6,627 nt of DNA from the NCBI GenBank assembly GCA_947488635.1, contig CANLAY010000053.1, positions 1 to 6,627 of the forward strand. The letters run 5' to 3'. Origin of the DNA: Candidatus Nanopelagicaceae bacterium. Lineage in GTDB: Bacteria; Actinomycetota; Actinomycetes; Nanopelagicales; Nanopelagicaceae. The notes beneath the pieces are model-generated. The model was not told the DNA's origin. It saw only the letters and a list, made by a program, of their open reading frames with translations, and made no database searches. The translations under genes and the position numbers were made by a program. Position 1 is the stretch's first letter, and the number at the start of each line of letters is the position of its first letter. Positions 1-6,203 of the stretch are shown one piece after another.

Positions 1-666
1 CATGTTTAATTCAACATCGATTTCTTCAGCCTCGGGCAAGATCAGTACGCCTGCTGCAGAAGTGTGAATTCGGCCCTGAGATTCAGTTTCTGGCACACGC
101 TGCACACGGTGCACACCACCTTCAAATTTCAAGCGCGCATATGGTGATTCACCAGGGGCTGCAGTGCCCTTTGATTTAACGCCTACTGAAATATCTTTGT
201 AGCCACCCATTTCACTTTCAGTGGCATCAATAATTTCAACTTTCCAATTACGTTTTTCGGCGTAACGCATATACATACGCAATAAGTCACCAGCGAATAG
301 AGCAGACTCATCGCCGCCGGCGCCAGCTTTAACTTCTAAAATAACGTCACGATCATCATTGGGATCTCGCGGCAATAACAATTCCTCTAGCTTGTCACCT
401 GCAATAAGGGCAGCTTCTTCAAGAGCTGGAATTTCGGCAGCAAAATCAGCATCGTCTGCTGCCATCTCGCGACCAGCTGCAAGATCATCTTCGGCTGCGC
501 GCCATACCCGATAGCCCGAAACAACTGGACCTAATTGGGCATAGCGACGTCCAAGTTTGCGAGCGTTATTGGCATCTTCGTGAATAGTTGGATCAGCCAT
601 CTTTGCTTCAAGCTCGGCATACTCTTTTACTAATTCATCGGCGGATGCGAAACGATCATTAGCCAT
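1..666 (-). CDS. prfA: Peptide chain release factor 1 (RF1), 3' end cut by window edge
   Basis: RF1 reads the stop codons UAA and UAG in the ribosomal A site and triggers hydrolysis of peptidyl-tRNA. The first 222 codons are visible. The N-terminal helical domain spans about residues 1-105. The core follows with [20 protein letters not shown] at about 113-132, GGYKD at 154-158 and [20 protein letters not shown] at about 181-200. The tripeptide P192-E193-T194 fits the PxT anticodon-like motif of RF1 (Pro-Ala-Thr at 188-190 in E. coli), where RF2 has SPF, so RF1 is preferred over RF2. The catalytic GGQ loop and C-terminus lie beyond base 1. The ATG at 664-666 agrees with the family N-terminus. 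An AGAAAGG stretch at 678-684 is a plausible but slightly distant ribosome binding site (11 nt). A terminator separates it from rpmE, so it is probably a separate transcription unit. Family assignment is secure. Confidence 0.96.
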   Translation of the reverse strand, partial: MANDRFASADELVKEYAELEAKMADPTIHEDANNARKLGRRYAQLGPVVSGYRVWRAAEDDLAAGREMAADDADFAAEIPALEEAALIAGDKLEELLLPRDPNDDRDVILEVKAGAGGDESALFAGDLLRMYMRYAEKRNWKVEIIDATESEMGGYKDISVGVKSKGTAAPGESPYARLKFEGGVHRVQRVPETESQGRIHTSAAGVLILPEAEEIDVELNM

Positions 667-699
667 TTGGTTATCTGCCTTTCTGCTTTAGCTAGTTAA

Positions 700-728
700 A
701 TTCTAGGTTTGGAAAAGAAAATAAAAAG
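700..728 (-). promoter_or_regulatory. Possible prfA promoter
   Basis: On the minus strand TAGAAT (700-705) resembles a -10 box and would place a transcription start roughly 25-30 nt before the prfA ATG. The matching -35 area at about 723-728 is T-rich with no good TTGACA match, and it lies inside the U-tract of the rpmE terminator. The case rests mostly on context: the terminator should stop most upstream transcription, so prfA needs a start point in this gap. The sequence evidence alone is weak. Confidence 0.28.
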
Positions 729-765
729 ACCGCTCCGCAACCCATGACAGGTTGCGATGCGGTCT
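713..765 (-). terminator. Rho-independent terminator after rpmE
   Basis: On the minus strand, 10 nt after the rpmE stop, a long hairpin forms. The outer stem AGACCGC/GCGGTCT (7 bp, 759-765 with 727-733) and the inner stem CGCAACC/GGTTGCG (7 bp, 750-756 with 736-742) are separated by a 2x2 internal loop and capped by a 7-nt loop. It is followed at once by TTTTTATTTTCTTTT (712-726). The stem and U-tract make a textbook intrinsic terminator in the minus direction. No U-tract follows on the plus strand, so it acts one way only. It ends the transcript carrying rpmE and isolates prfA. Confidence 0.93.
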
Positions 766-775
766 ATTTAGAAAG

Positions 776-985
776 CTACTTCTTCTTACCGAAACGCTCT
801 TCAAACTTAGCAACACGACCACCAGTGTCGAGAATGCGCTGCTTGCCGGTGTAGAACGGGTGGCAAACTGAACAAACTTCCACATAGATTGAACCGCTGG
901 CAACTGTTGAGCGAGTAACAAACTTCTCGCCGCAACCACAAGTTACTTGGGTCTCTTTATATTCTGGGTGGATCTCTGGCTTCAT
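776..985 (-). CDS. rpmE: 50S ribosomal protein L31, zinc-binding form
   Basis: L31 is a small protein of the large ribosomal subunit that bridges to the 30S head. The 69-residue product starts MKPEIHPEY, has CGC at 16-18 and CSVC at 38-41, and ends in a basic tail after HPFYTGKQ (42-49) and [16 protein letters not shown]. Cys16, Cys18, Cys38 and Cys41 form the zinc site of the C+ class of L31, as opposed to the cysteine-free paralogue made under zinc limitation. The start at 983-985 is chosen because GAGGT lies 5 nt upstream and because the family begins MKxxIHP. In-frame starts at 997 (ATG) and 1024 (GTG) are less likely: the first sits on the Shine-Dalgarno and the second lies inside a hairpin. 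The gene lies 134 nt after rho and is followed by a strong terminator. Confidence 0.96.
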   Translation of the reverse strand: MKPEIHPEYKETQVTCGCGEKFVTRSTVASGSIYVEVCSVCHPFYTGKQRILDTGGRVAKFEERFGKKK

Positions 986-990
986 TTCAT

Positions 991-995
991 ACCTC
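991..995 (-). promoter_or_regulatory. Shine-Dalgarno of rpmE, decides the start
   Basis: GAGGT on the minus strand, 5 nt before the ATG at 983-985, is the strongest ribosome binding site seen in the window. It overlaps the in-frame ATG at 995-997 and so argues against that codon as the start. It lies 9 nt downstream of the hairpin at 1005-1037, close enough for that structure, or a protein bound to it, to affect ribosome access. Confidence 0.85.
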
Positions 996-1004
996 ATTTT
1001 TAAT

Positions 1005-1037
1005 GGCCTGGGTCGTGTTGCCACGTGAACCAGAACC
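1005..1037 (-). promoter_or_regulatory. Structured rpmE 5' leader, candidate L31 autoregulatory element
   Basis: On the minus strand the RNA can fold as a hairpin. A lower stem GG/CC is followed by a 1-nt bulge, then TCTGG pairs with CCAGG. An asymmetric internal loop (TTCA against AC) comes next, then CGTG/CACG closed by the GNRA-type tetraloop GCAA. It ends 9 nt before the rpmE Shine-Dalgarno. A GNRA-capped stem with an asymmetric internal loop beside the ribosome binding site of a ribosomal-protein gene is typical of autogenous leaders. I recall that L31 leaders have been proposed by comparative genomics for several phyla, including Actinobacteria. Whether this sequence matches that motif is not established here. 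The fold is seen in the sequence; the function is inferred. Confidence 0.5.
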
Positions 1038-1040
1038 AGC

Positions 1041-1083
1041 GGTTAATAGGGAGTAAGGGTAACGCGGGGGGCTAGATATCGAG
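1041..1083 (-). promoter_or_regulatory. C-rich, G-poor tract resembling a rut (Rho loading) site
   Basis: On the minus strand this 43-nt untranslated stretch counts 19 C and 4 G. It contains CCCCCC, ACCC and TCCC blocks rich in pyrimidine-C dinucleotides and has little self-pairing. Such C-over-G bubbles in unstructured untranslated RNA are the usual signature of rut sites. It begins 37 nt after the rho stop codon, so Rho could load there and limit readthrough from rho into rpmE. Alternatives are a spacer of the L31 leader or a promoter region for rpmE; no good -35/-10 pair was found. The composition is observed, the role is inferred. Confidence 0.3.
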
Positions 1084-1099
1084 AAATCGGGCTGATTTC
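1083..1099 (-). repeat. Short inverted repeat after rho
   Basis: GAAATC and GATTTC flank the 5-nt loop AGCCC, 21 nt past the rho stop codon. The 6-bp stem is AT-rich and has no U-tract after it, so it is not an intrinsic terminator. It could be an mRNA 3'-end stabiliser, part of a leader fold, or chance. Confidence 0.3.
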
Positions 1100-1119
1100 A
1101 CGCGGTAAACAGCGCAGCT

Positions 1120-2724
1120 TTAGTTGTCAGGCCCAGCTGTGGTCTTCTGGATCTGCATCAAGAATTCCACGTTGGACTTAGTGCCCTTCATCTTTTCAAG
1201 CAATAGCTCAAGTGCTGCTTGTGGTTCAAGAGCGTGCAGAACGCGACGAAGTTTCCAGACAATGTTTAGTTCTTCAGAACCCATCAGAATTTCTTCTTTA
1301 CGAGTACCAGAGGCCACGACGTTAACCGCTGGGAAAATACGCTTATCAGCCATGCGGCGATCAAGAATAAGTTCCATGTTTCCGGTGCCCTTGAACTCTT
1401 CGAAGATAACTTCATCCATACGAGAACCAGTATCAACAAGTGCGGTTGCCAGAATTGTTAGTGAGCCGCCATCTTCAATATTACGAGCGGCACCAAAGAA
1501 CTTCTTAGGTGGATAAAGAGCAGCTGAATCAACACCACCAGAAAGAATTCGACCTGAGGCAGGAGCTGCGATGTTATAGGCGCGACCCAAACGAGTAATT
1601 GAATCGAGCAACACAACTACATCGTGGCCGAGTTCTACTAAACGCTTGGCGCGCTCGATCGCAAGTTCGGCAACAGTTGTGTGGTCATCAGCTGGGCGAT
1701 CGAAAGTCGAAGCAATAACTTCGCCCTTAACTGATCGCTGCATATCGGTAACTTCTTCAGGGCGCTCATCAACTAGAACCACCATCAAGTGACACTCTGG
1801 GTTATTTGTTGTGATCGCATTAGCAATTGCTTGCAAGACCATGGTCTTACCGGCCTTAGGAGGCGAAACGATTAGTCCGCGCTGACCTTTACCAATTGGT
1901 GAAATCAAATCGATCACGCGAGTCGTCAAAACATTTGGTTCAGTTTCAAGACGCAAACGCTCTTGCGGATAAAGCGGAACTAGCTTTGAGAACTCAACGC
2001 GATTACGTGCTTCATCAGGTGTTACGCCGTTAATGGTGTCTAGGCGAACAAGTGCGTTGAACTTCTCGCGGCGCTCGCCCTCTTGAGCTTGGCGAACTGC
2101 GCCAGTTACAACATCGCCCTTACGTAAACCAAAGCGGCGTACTTGTTGTAGTGAAATATAGACATCGTTGGGGCTTGGCAAATAACCGCCGGTACGAATG
2201 AATGCATAACTTTCCATGATGTCAGCAATGCCGCCAACTGGAAGCAATACATCGTCTTCGGAAATTACGATCTCGCGCTCTTCGCGGCCACCGCGGTCTG
2301 AACGATCGCGTCCTTGACGATCACGATTACGGCCTTGACGACCACGGTCATTGCGATCGCGGTTTGGCCGGTTTGAATTTGAATTCGAGTTTGAATCGTT
2401 CGATGTGCTTGATGAATTGTCATCGCCCTCATCGTCGCCGTCGCTATCTTCGTCGTTTGAATTGTTATTTGAGTTATTGGAATTATCTTTATTGCCGCGC
2501 TTTTTGGCATTACGGGCTTCGCGACGGGCTTCGCGTTCGGCCTTTGCGGCTTCGCGGTTTGCTGCTTGTAGATCAGCGATTGCAGTTACGAGGGCATCCT
2601 TCTTTAGCTTTGCGGCGCCATCAATTCCCAGTTGGGTGGCAACTTCCTTGAGTTTCGGAAGGGTCATCGCTGATAGCTCAGGACTACTTGAACGTACTGG
2701 AGTTACTTCAGGTGTATCGGTCAT
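1120..2724 (-). CDS. rho: Transcription termination factor Rho
   Basis: Rho is a hexameric RNA-dependent ATPase and translocase that loads on C-rich untranslated RNA and releases RNA polymerase. The 534-residue product is longer than E. coli Rho (about 419) because of its N-terminal half. Order: SAP-like Rho_N helices at about 18-53, a charged helix at 54-77, an Asn/Ser/Asp-rich tract at 81-118, an Arg/Asp/Gly-rich tract at 119-148, the OB-fold primary RNA site (Tyr173, Phe175, Tyr189), then the ATPase. From the P-loop on, residues match E. coli with a constant offset of 109: Lys290 and Lys293-Thr294 in PPKAGKT, catalytic-region Asp319-Glu320-Arg321, Walker B Asp374, Q-loop SGRILSGGVD (390-399), Lys445 in FKGTG and arginine finger Arg475 in SGTRKEE. 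All key residues are present. The ATG start has only an A-rich weak Shine-Dalgarno (GAAAAG); Met20 is a possible but less natural start. thrB lies 115 nt upstream. Confidence 0.98.
   Translation of the reverse strand: MTDTPEVTPVRSSSPELSAMTLPKLKEVATQLGIDGAAKLKKDALVTAIADLQAANREAAKAEREARREARNAKKRGNKDNSNNSNNNSNDEDSDGDDEGDDNSSSTSNDSNSNSNSNRPNRDRNDRGRQGRNRDRQGRDRSDRGGREEREIVISEDDVLLPVGGIADIMESYAFIRTGGYLPSPNDVYISLQQVRRFGLRKGDVVTGAVRQAQEGERREKFNALVRLDTINGVTPDEARNRVEFSKLVPLYPQERLRLETEPNVLTTRVIDLISPIGKGQRGLIVSPPKAGKTMVLQAIANAITTNNPECHLMVVLVDERPEEVTDMQRSVKGEVIASTFDRPADDHTTVAELAIERAKRLVELGHDVVVLLDSITRLGRAYNIAAPASGRILSGGVDSAALYPPKKFFGAARNIEDGGSLTILATALVDTGSRMDEVIFEEFKGTGNMELILDRRMADKRIFPAVNVVASGTRKEEILMGSEELNIVWKLRRVLHALEPQAALELLLEKMKGTKSNVEFLMQIQKTTAGPDN
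2281..2484 (-). repeat. Low-complexity insertion within Rho (residues 81-148)
   Basis: Residues 81-118 consist only of Asn, Ser, Asp, Glu, Gly and Thr, ending in alternating Ser-Asn (111-118). Residues 119-148 switch to Arg with Asp, Asn, Gly and Gln (repeated RxR, DRxR and QGR units). The whole is predicted to be disordered: an acidic or neutral polar half followed by a basic half. The DNA shows matching short-period repetition (GAATTTGAATTCGAGTTTGA on the plus strand), but codons are mixed, so selection on the protein rather than recent slippage may maintain it. N-terminal insertions rich in Arg, Asp and Asn are known in actinobacterial Rho and are thought to add RNA affinity. The Asn/Ser richness recalls the prion-like insert of Clostridium botulinum Rho. 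Confidence 0.85.
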
Positions 2725-2839
2725 TTTGATCTTTTCAGTTATGGCTTATGCGCGAAATATTTAGGATATTTAAGGCGAAAGCCGGTGGTATTTTTCTAGA
2801 TTACCTTCAGGTGTTACAGGCAGATCGCCTAAGAAGATG
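2725..2839 (-). other. thrB-rho intergenic region, probable rho leader
   Basis: This 115-nt gap is the largest between the biosynthetic genes and rho. No intrinsic terminator is present: the only stem near the thrB stop (AGGC/GCCT at 2818-2830) has 4 bp and no U-run. An AT-only inverted repeat AAATAT-N5-ATATTT sits at 2755-2771. I found AT-rich hexamers that could serve as -10 boxes (for example TAAATA) but no paired -35 at normal spacing. The gap may hold a rho promoter or simply be a transcribed leader. Confidence 0.4.
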
Positions 2840-3766
2840 TCAGTACGGTAGCACTCCCGCAGCCGAAATCGCAACTTCTGCAACGCGGAACTTAGCCCCT
2901 GCCGCATGAGTTAGCTCGGCAACTTCAGTGGCACCGCCAGTATGTAGGACCAGCACGGTTGGGCCCGCTCCTGAGACAAAGGCAGCAACACCTGCGCTGC
3001 GGAACTTAGTTAATAGCGCAAATGAGACTGGCATGGCTTCTTGGCGATATGACTGATGCAAGAAGTCTTGCGTTGAAATAAACAGTAAATCTGGGCGCAG
3101 AGTTAATGCGTGAACTAAGAGCGCTGTATTTGTTGAGTTATTAACTGCGTCGCGATAAGGAATTGTTTCTGGCAATAGCCTGCGGGCCTTGGCTGTTGAA
3201 ACGGCAGTCTCTGGAATAAATGCAATTGCTGAAATTCGATGATCAACTGCGAGTGAAATTGCTTGAGCAACTAATTTGCCATGCTGATTCTCTTGCCAAG
3301 CCACAGTTGCGCCACCATAAATGGCAGCTGCCACATTATCTGGATGGCCTTCAAGATTTGTGGCTAACTGCAACATAACTTCGTTAGTTAATTTCTCTTC
3401 GCCACCTAAAACAAGTGAGCGAGCAAGAGCTAATCCGCCAACAATGGCACTGGCAGATGAACCGAGTCCGCGACCATGTGGAATTACATTCTTGGCACGT
3501 ATTGCCAGCCCGCGTGGTCGACCACCTAAGTAATCAAAACCAGTAAACATTGCTTTTACTAATAAATTCTTTTCATTGCGAGGCAGGTTGTCCGCCCCCT
3601 CGCCGATCACATCGATATCTAAACCTGGTTCATCAATTACGCGCGCAACATATTTATCATGCATTTGCAGTGCCAACCCAAGGCAATCAAAGCCCGGACC
3701 TAAGTTGGCACTTGTTGCCGGAACTTGAATCTGACTTGGAGTTGCGCGGAAAGTTGGTTTCGCCAT
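2840..3766 (-). CDS. thrB: Homoserine kinase (GHMP family)
   Basis: ThrB phosphorylates L-homoserine with ATP to O-phospho-L-homoserine, the substrate of ThrC, in the cytosol. The 308-residue length is normal for the family. GHMP motifs appear in order: motif 1 PATSANLGPGFD at 16-27, the phosphate-binding loop PHGRGLGSSASA at 96-107, the active-site EGHPDN at 139-144 and motif 3 SGAGPTV at 265-271. Catalytic and nucleotide-binding elements look intact. The start is the only possible one near the domain edge because an in-frame TAA lies just upstream (3770-3772). The 17-nt gap to the thrC stop is A/T-rich (TTTATAAAAA) and lacks a clear Shine-Dalgarno, the nearest G-rich bases being CTGGG, so translation may depend on coupling to thrC. 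The placement directly after thrC confirms the threonine pathway role. Confidence 0.97.
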   Translation of the reverse strand: MAKPTFRATPSQIQVPATSANLGPGFDCLGLALQMHDKYVARVIDEPGLDIDVIGEGADNLPRNEKNLLVKAMFTGFDYLGGRPRGLAIRAKNVIPHGRGLGSSASAIVGGLALARSLVLGGEEKLTNEVMLQLATNLEGHPDNVAAAIYGGATVAWQENQHGKLVAQAISLAVDHRISAIAFIPETAVSTAKARRLLPETIPYRDAVNNSTNTALLVHALTLRPDLLFISTQDFLHQSYRQEAMPVSFALLTKFRSAGVAAFVSGAGPTVLVLHTGGATEVAELTHAAGAKFRVAEVAISAAGVLPY

Positions 3767-3783
3767 TTTTTATAAACCCAGTC

Positions 3784-4875
3784 TCATAGCCCAAGTGCCT
3801 TTGCAGCAGCTTTAGCGTTAACTGGAACAATCTTTGGTTTGGCCGCACCTTCAAGTGCCCATTGGACATCTTTTAATCCATGTCCGGTAACAGTGATGAC
3901 AATCTTTTTACCAGTTGGCAGCTTCTTGGCTTTCTTGTATTTGATCAAACCGGCAAGACCGGCAGCGCTAGATGGCTCAACAAAGATGCCTTCTTTCGCT
4001 GCAATTAAGCGGTAGGCCGCGAGAATTTCGCGATCTGTTACTGAATCAATTACCCCACCTGATGAATCGCGCGCTTCGATAGCTTGCGCCCAAGATGCTG
4101 GATTTCCAATGCGAATTGCAGTGGCAATTGTTTCAGGGTTAGTAATAGTTTTATTCTTAACAATTGGCGCTGAGCCGGCTGCTTGGAATCCCCACATCTG
4201 TGGCAACTTAGAAGAGATGCGATCTTGGTTATATTCGCGATAACCCTTCCAGTAAGCAGTGATGTTTCCGGCATTACCAACTGGCAGTACGTGCAGATCT
4301 GGCGCATCACCAAGCAGGTCTACAACTTCAAAGGCACCAGTCTTTTGACCTTCAATGCGATAAGGATTCACAGAGTTAACTAGAGCAACTGGATAATCAG
4401 TTGCTAAATCGCGAGCCAGAGTTAAACAATCATCGAAGTTTCCATTTACTTGCAAGATTGTTGAATCATGGGCAATTGCTTGGGCTAACTTGCCCATTGC
4501 AATTTTGCCATTAGGAATTAACACAACTGGTCGCATGCCAGCTTTAACGGCATAAGCCGCAGCACTTGCTGAAGTATTTCCAGTTGACGCGCAAATTACC
4601 GCTTTAGCACCATCTTCGGCTGCTTTAGAAATCGCCATTGTCATGCCGCGATCTTTAAAGGAACCAGTTGGGTTAGTGCCTTCGAATTTAATCCAAACAT
4701 CGTTACCTAATAGTTCAGATAAATAGCAGGCATAAATTAGTGGAGTGCCACCTTCGCGCAACGAAACAATTGGGGTCTTAGCAGAAACTGGCAAACGATC
4801 ACGATATTCCTCGATGACTCCGCGCCATTGATGCGCGCCTGAGGATTTAGCTGTTTTGTTTCCAAATAAACCCAT
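3784..4875 (-). CDS. thrC: Threonine synthase (PLP-dependent)
   Basis: ThrC converts O-phospho-L-homoserine and water to L-threonine and phosphate, the last step of the pathway. It is a fold-type II PLP enzyme of 363 residues, the short class of threonine synthase common in Actinobacteria. Visible motifs: [13 protein letters not shown] at 65-77, with Lys74 as the PLP Schiff-base lysine; [15 protein letters not shown] at 95-109; the glycine-rich phosphate cup GNAGN at 200-204; [10 protein letters not shown] at 300-309; and TVTGHGLKD at 328-336 near the cofactor ring nitrogen. No key residue is missing. The ATG shares one base with the hom stop codon (TAATG), and GAAGGTG at 4886-4892 inside the end of hom is the likely ribosome binding site, so translation is probably coupled to hom. 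thrB follows 17 nt downstream. Confidence 0.98.
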   Translation of the reverse strand: MGLFGNKTAKSSGAHQWRGVIEEYRDRLPVSAKTPIVSLREGGTPLIYACYLSELLGNDVWIKFEGTNPTGSFKDRGMTMAISKAAEDGAKAVICASTGNTSASAAAYAVKAGMRPVVLIPNGKIAMGKLAQAIAHDSTILQVNGNFDDCLTLARDLATDYPVALVNSVNPYRIEGQKTGAFEVVDLLGDAPDLHVLPVGNAGNITAYWKGYREYNQDRISSKLPQMWGFQAAGSAPIVKNKTITNPETIATAIRIGNPASWAQAIEARDSSGGVIDSVTDREILAAYRLIAAKEGIFVEPSSAAGLAGLIKYKKAKKLPTGKKIVITVTGHGLKDVQWALEGAAKPKIVPVNAKAAAKALGL

Positions 4876-6170
4876 TACGCACCAACACCTTCGACTCGAA
4901 TTACACTCTCAACATTTTTAACAATATCCATTGCTTTTAACGCCTCAACTGTTGCGTCTAAATCATCTTCAGTCGCTGCGTGAGTAACCACAATTAGTTC
5001 AGCATCAAGGCCCATGCCGGATTGGCGAACGCCTTGGATTGATACGCCTTGCTTGGCAAAAACAGTAGCAATGCCCGCTAAAACACCTGATTTATCAGCT
5101 ACCCAGAGGCGGATTAAGAACTGTGATTTCACATCGCCAAGTGGTGCGATATCTAAATCTGCGTAATCGCTTTCACCATATCCAACTGTGGAATATGCGC
5201 GGTGACGAGTAACGGCAACTAAGTCGCCCAAGATGGCAGATGCAGTTGGAGCACCACCTGCGCCGCGACCGTAGAACATCAGCTGACCAGCAGCTTCGGA
5301 TTCCACATACACGGCATTAAAAGCATCGCGCACACTTGCCAGCGGGTGAGTTACTGGCAACATCACTGGGTGCACTCGAACTGAAATTTCATCTTTCACA
5401 GTTAGTTCAGCAATTGCTAACAACTTAATTACTGAGTTCATAACTTTGGCAGCAGCAATGTCGTCAGCACTGATATTTGAAATACCCTCGCAATAAACTT
5501 CATCAATTGTCACAGTGCTATGAAAAGCCAAGCTTGCCAATAACGCTGCTTTCGCAGCCGCGTCGTGACCTTCGATATCAGCAGTTGGATCTGCTTCGGC
5601 AAACCCGAGTTTCTGCGCTTCGGCTAAAACATCGGCAAAGTTGCGACCTTCTTCATGCATCTTGGTCAAAATATAGTTTGTAGTTCCGTTAACAATTCCC
5701 ATTACGCGAGTGATTTGATCGCCCGCAAGTGATTCACGCATTGAACGAATAATTGGAATCGCACCCGCTACCGCTGCTTCGTAATAAAGATCTACACCTG
5801 CTGCATCAGCGGCATTGAAAAGTTCGTGACCATGAGTTGCTAACAGCGCTTTGTTGGCAGTGATTACTGATTTCTTGTTAGAGATCGCTGCCAAGATTAA
5901 TTCGCGGGCTGGTTCGATGCCGCCCAGAACTTCAATGACAATATTTATCTCTGGGTCATTTACAACAGAGAGCAAATCAGTAGTTAGTAGCGCTGCTGGA
6001 ATTCCTTCACGAGCACTGGTTGTGCGAACGCCGATTTTCTTCAAAACTAGCTCAGCTCCTGAGCGCTTGGAAAGCTCTTCTTGATCAGATTGGAGCAGGC
6101 GAGCGACTTGGCTGCCAACAACGCCGCAGCCGAGCATGCCAATTGAGATGGTCTTAAGTTCGCTGCTCAT
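4875..6170 (-). CDS. hom: Homoserine dehydrogenase with C-terminal ACT domain
   Basis: This enzyme reduces L-aspartate 4-semialdehyde to L-homoserine with NAD(P)H, the branch point towards threonine and methionine. The 431-residue protein is monofunctional, with no aspartokinase domain. The Rossmann segment starts at once: GMLGCGVVG at 11-19. It is followed by TANKALLA at 104-111, [11 protein letters not shown] at 131-141, [11 protein letters not shown] at 158-168 and the catalytic block [19 protein letters not shown] at 189-207. There Asp203 and Lys207 have the spacing of the catalytic Asp219/Lys223 pair of the yeast enzyme. An ACT domain occupies about 347-431 ([20 protein letters not shown] region), which in this family usually mediates feedback inhibition by threonine. 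lysA ends 33 nt upstream and thrC overlaps by one base. The Shine-Dalgarno (GAAAG) is moderate. M. tuberculosis calls this gene thrA. Confidence 0.98.
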   Translation of the reverse strand: MSSELKTISIGMLGCGVVGSQVARLLQSDQEELSKRSGAELVLKKIGVRTTSAREGIPAALLTTDLLSVVNDPEINIVIEVLGGIEPARELILAAISNKKSVITANKALLATHGHELFNAADAAGVDLYYEAAVAGAIPIIRSMRESLAGDQITRVMGIVNGTTNYILTKMHEEGRNFADVLAEAQKLGFAEADPTADIEGHDAAAKAALLASLAFHSTVTIDEVYCEGISNISADDIAAAKVMNSVIKLLAIAELTVKDEISVRVHPVMLPVTHPLASVRDAFNAVYVESEAAGQLMFYGRGAGGAPTASAILGDLVAVTRHRAYSTVGYGESDYADLDIAPLGDVKSQFLIRLWVADKSGVLAGIATVFAKQGVSIQGVRQSGMGLDAELIVVTHAATEDDLDATVEALKAMDIVKNVESVIRVEGVGA

Positions 6171-6203
6171 TGGCCAATTCTTTCACAGATGGGGTGATGC
6201 GCG

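Noticed and set aside
703..939. Minus-strand 78-codon frame overlapping rpmE and the terminator
   Set aside because: It is out of frame with a clear rpmE, runs through the terminator hairpin and resembles no family.
776..1024. Longer L31 reading frame starting at a GTG at 1022-1024 (82 residues)
   Set aside because: The 13 extra residues are not typical of L31, the GTG lies inside the candidate leader hairpin, and a strong GAGGT precedes the ATG at 983-985, which gives the family N-terminus.
1041..1083. TATTAA (minus strand) as a -10 box of an rpmE promoter
   Set aside because: The hexamer lacks the final T of the usual TAnnnT pattern and the position 17 nt upstream is a run of C, nothing like a -35 box.
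1093..1120. Larger fold around the rho stop codon (GCTG/CAGC with CGC/GCG)
   Set aside because: Short stems with a 6-nt bulge and no U-tract; it competes with the simpler inverted repeat at 1083-1099 and has no supporting context.
1124..1516. Plus-strand open frame of 130 codons opposite the Rho C-terminus
   Set aside because: Shadow of a highly conserved coding region, no recognisable family and no operon context on that strand.
2351..2764. Plus-strand open frame of 137 codons opposite the Rho N-terminus
   Set aside because: Its Phe/Glu, Ser and Arg/Ala runs are the complement of the low-complexity Asn/Ser and charged tracts of Rho; it has no recognisable domain.
2818..2830. AGGC/GCCT stem after thrB as a terminator
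   Set aside because: Only 4 bp with no U-run after it on the minus strand.
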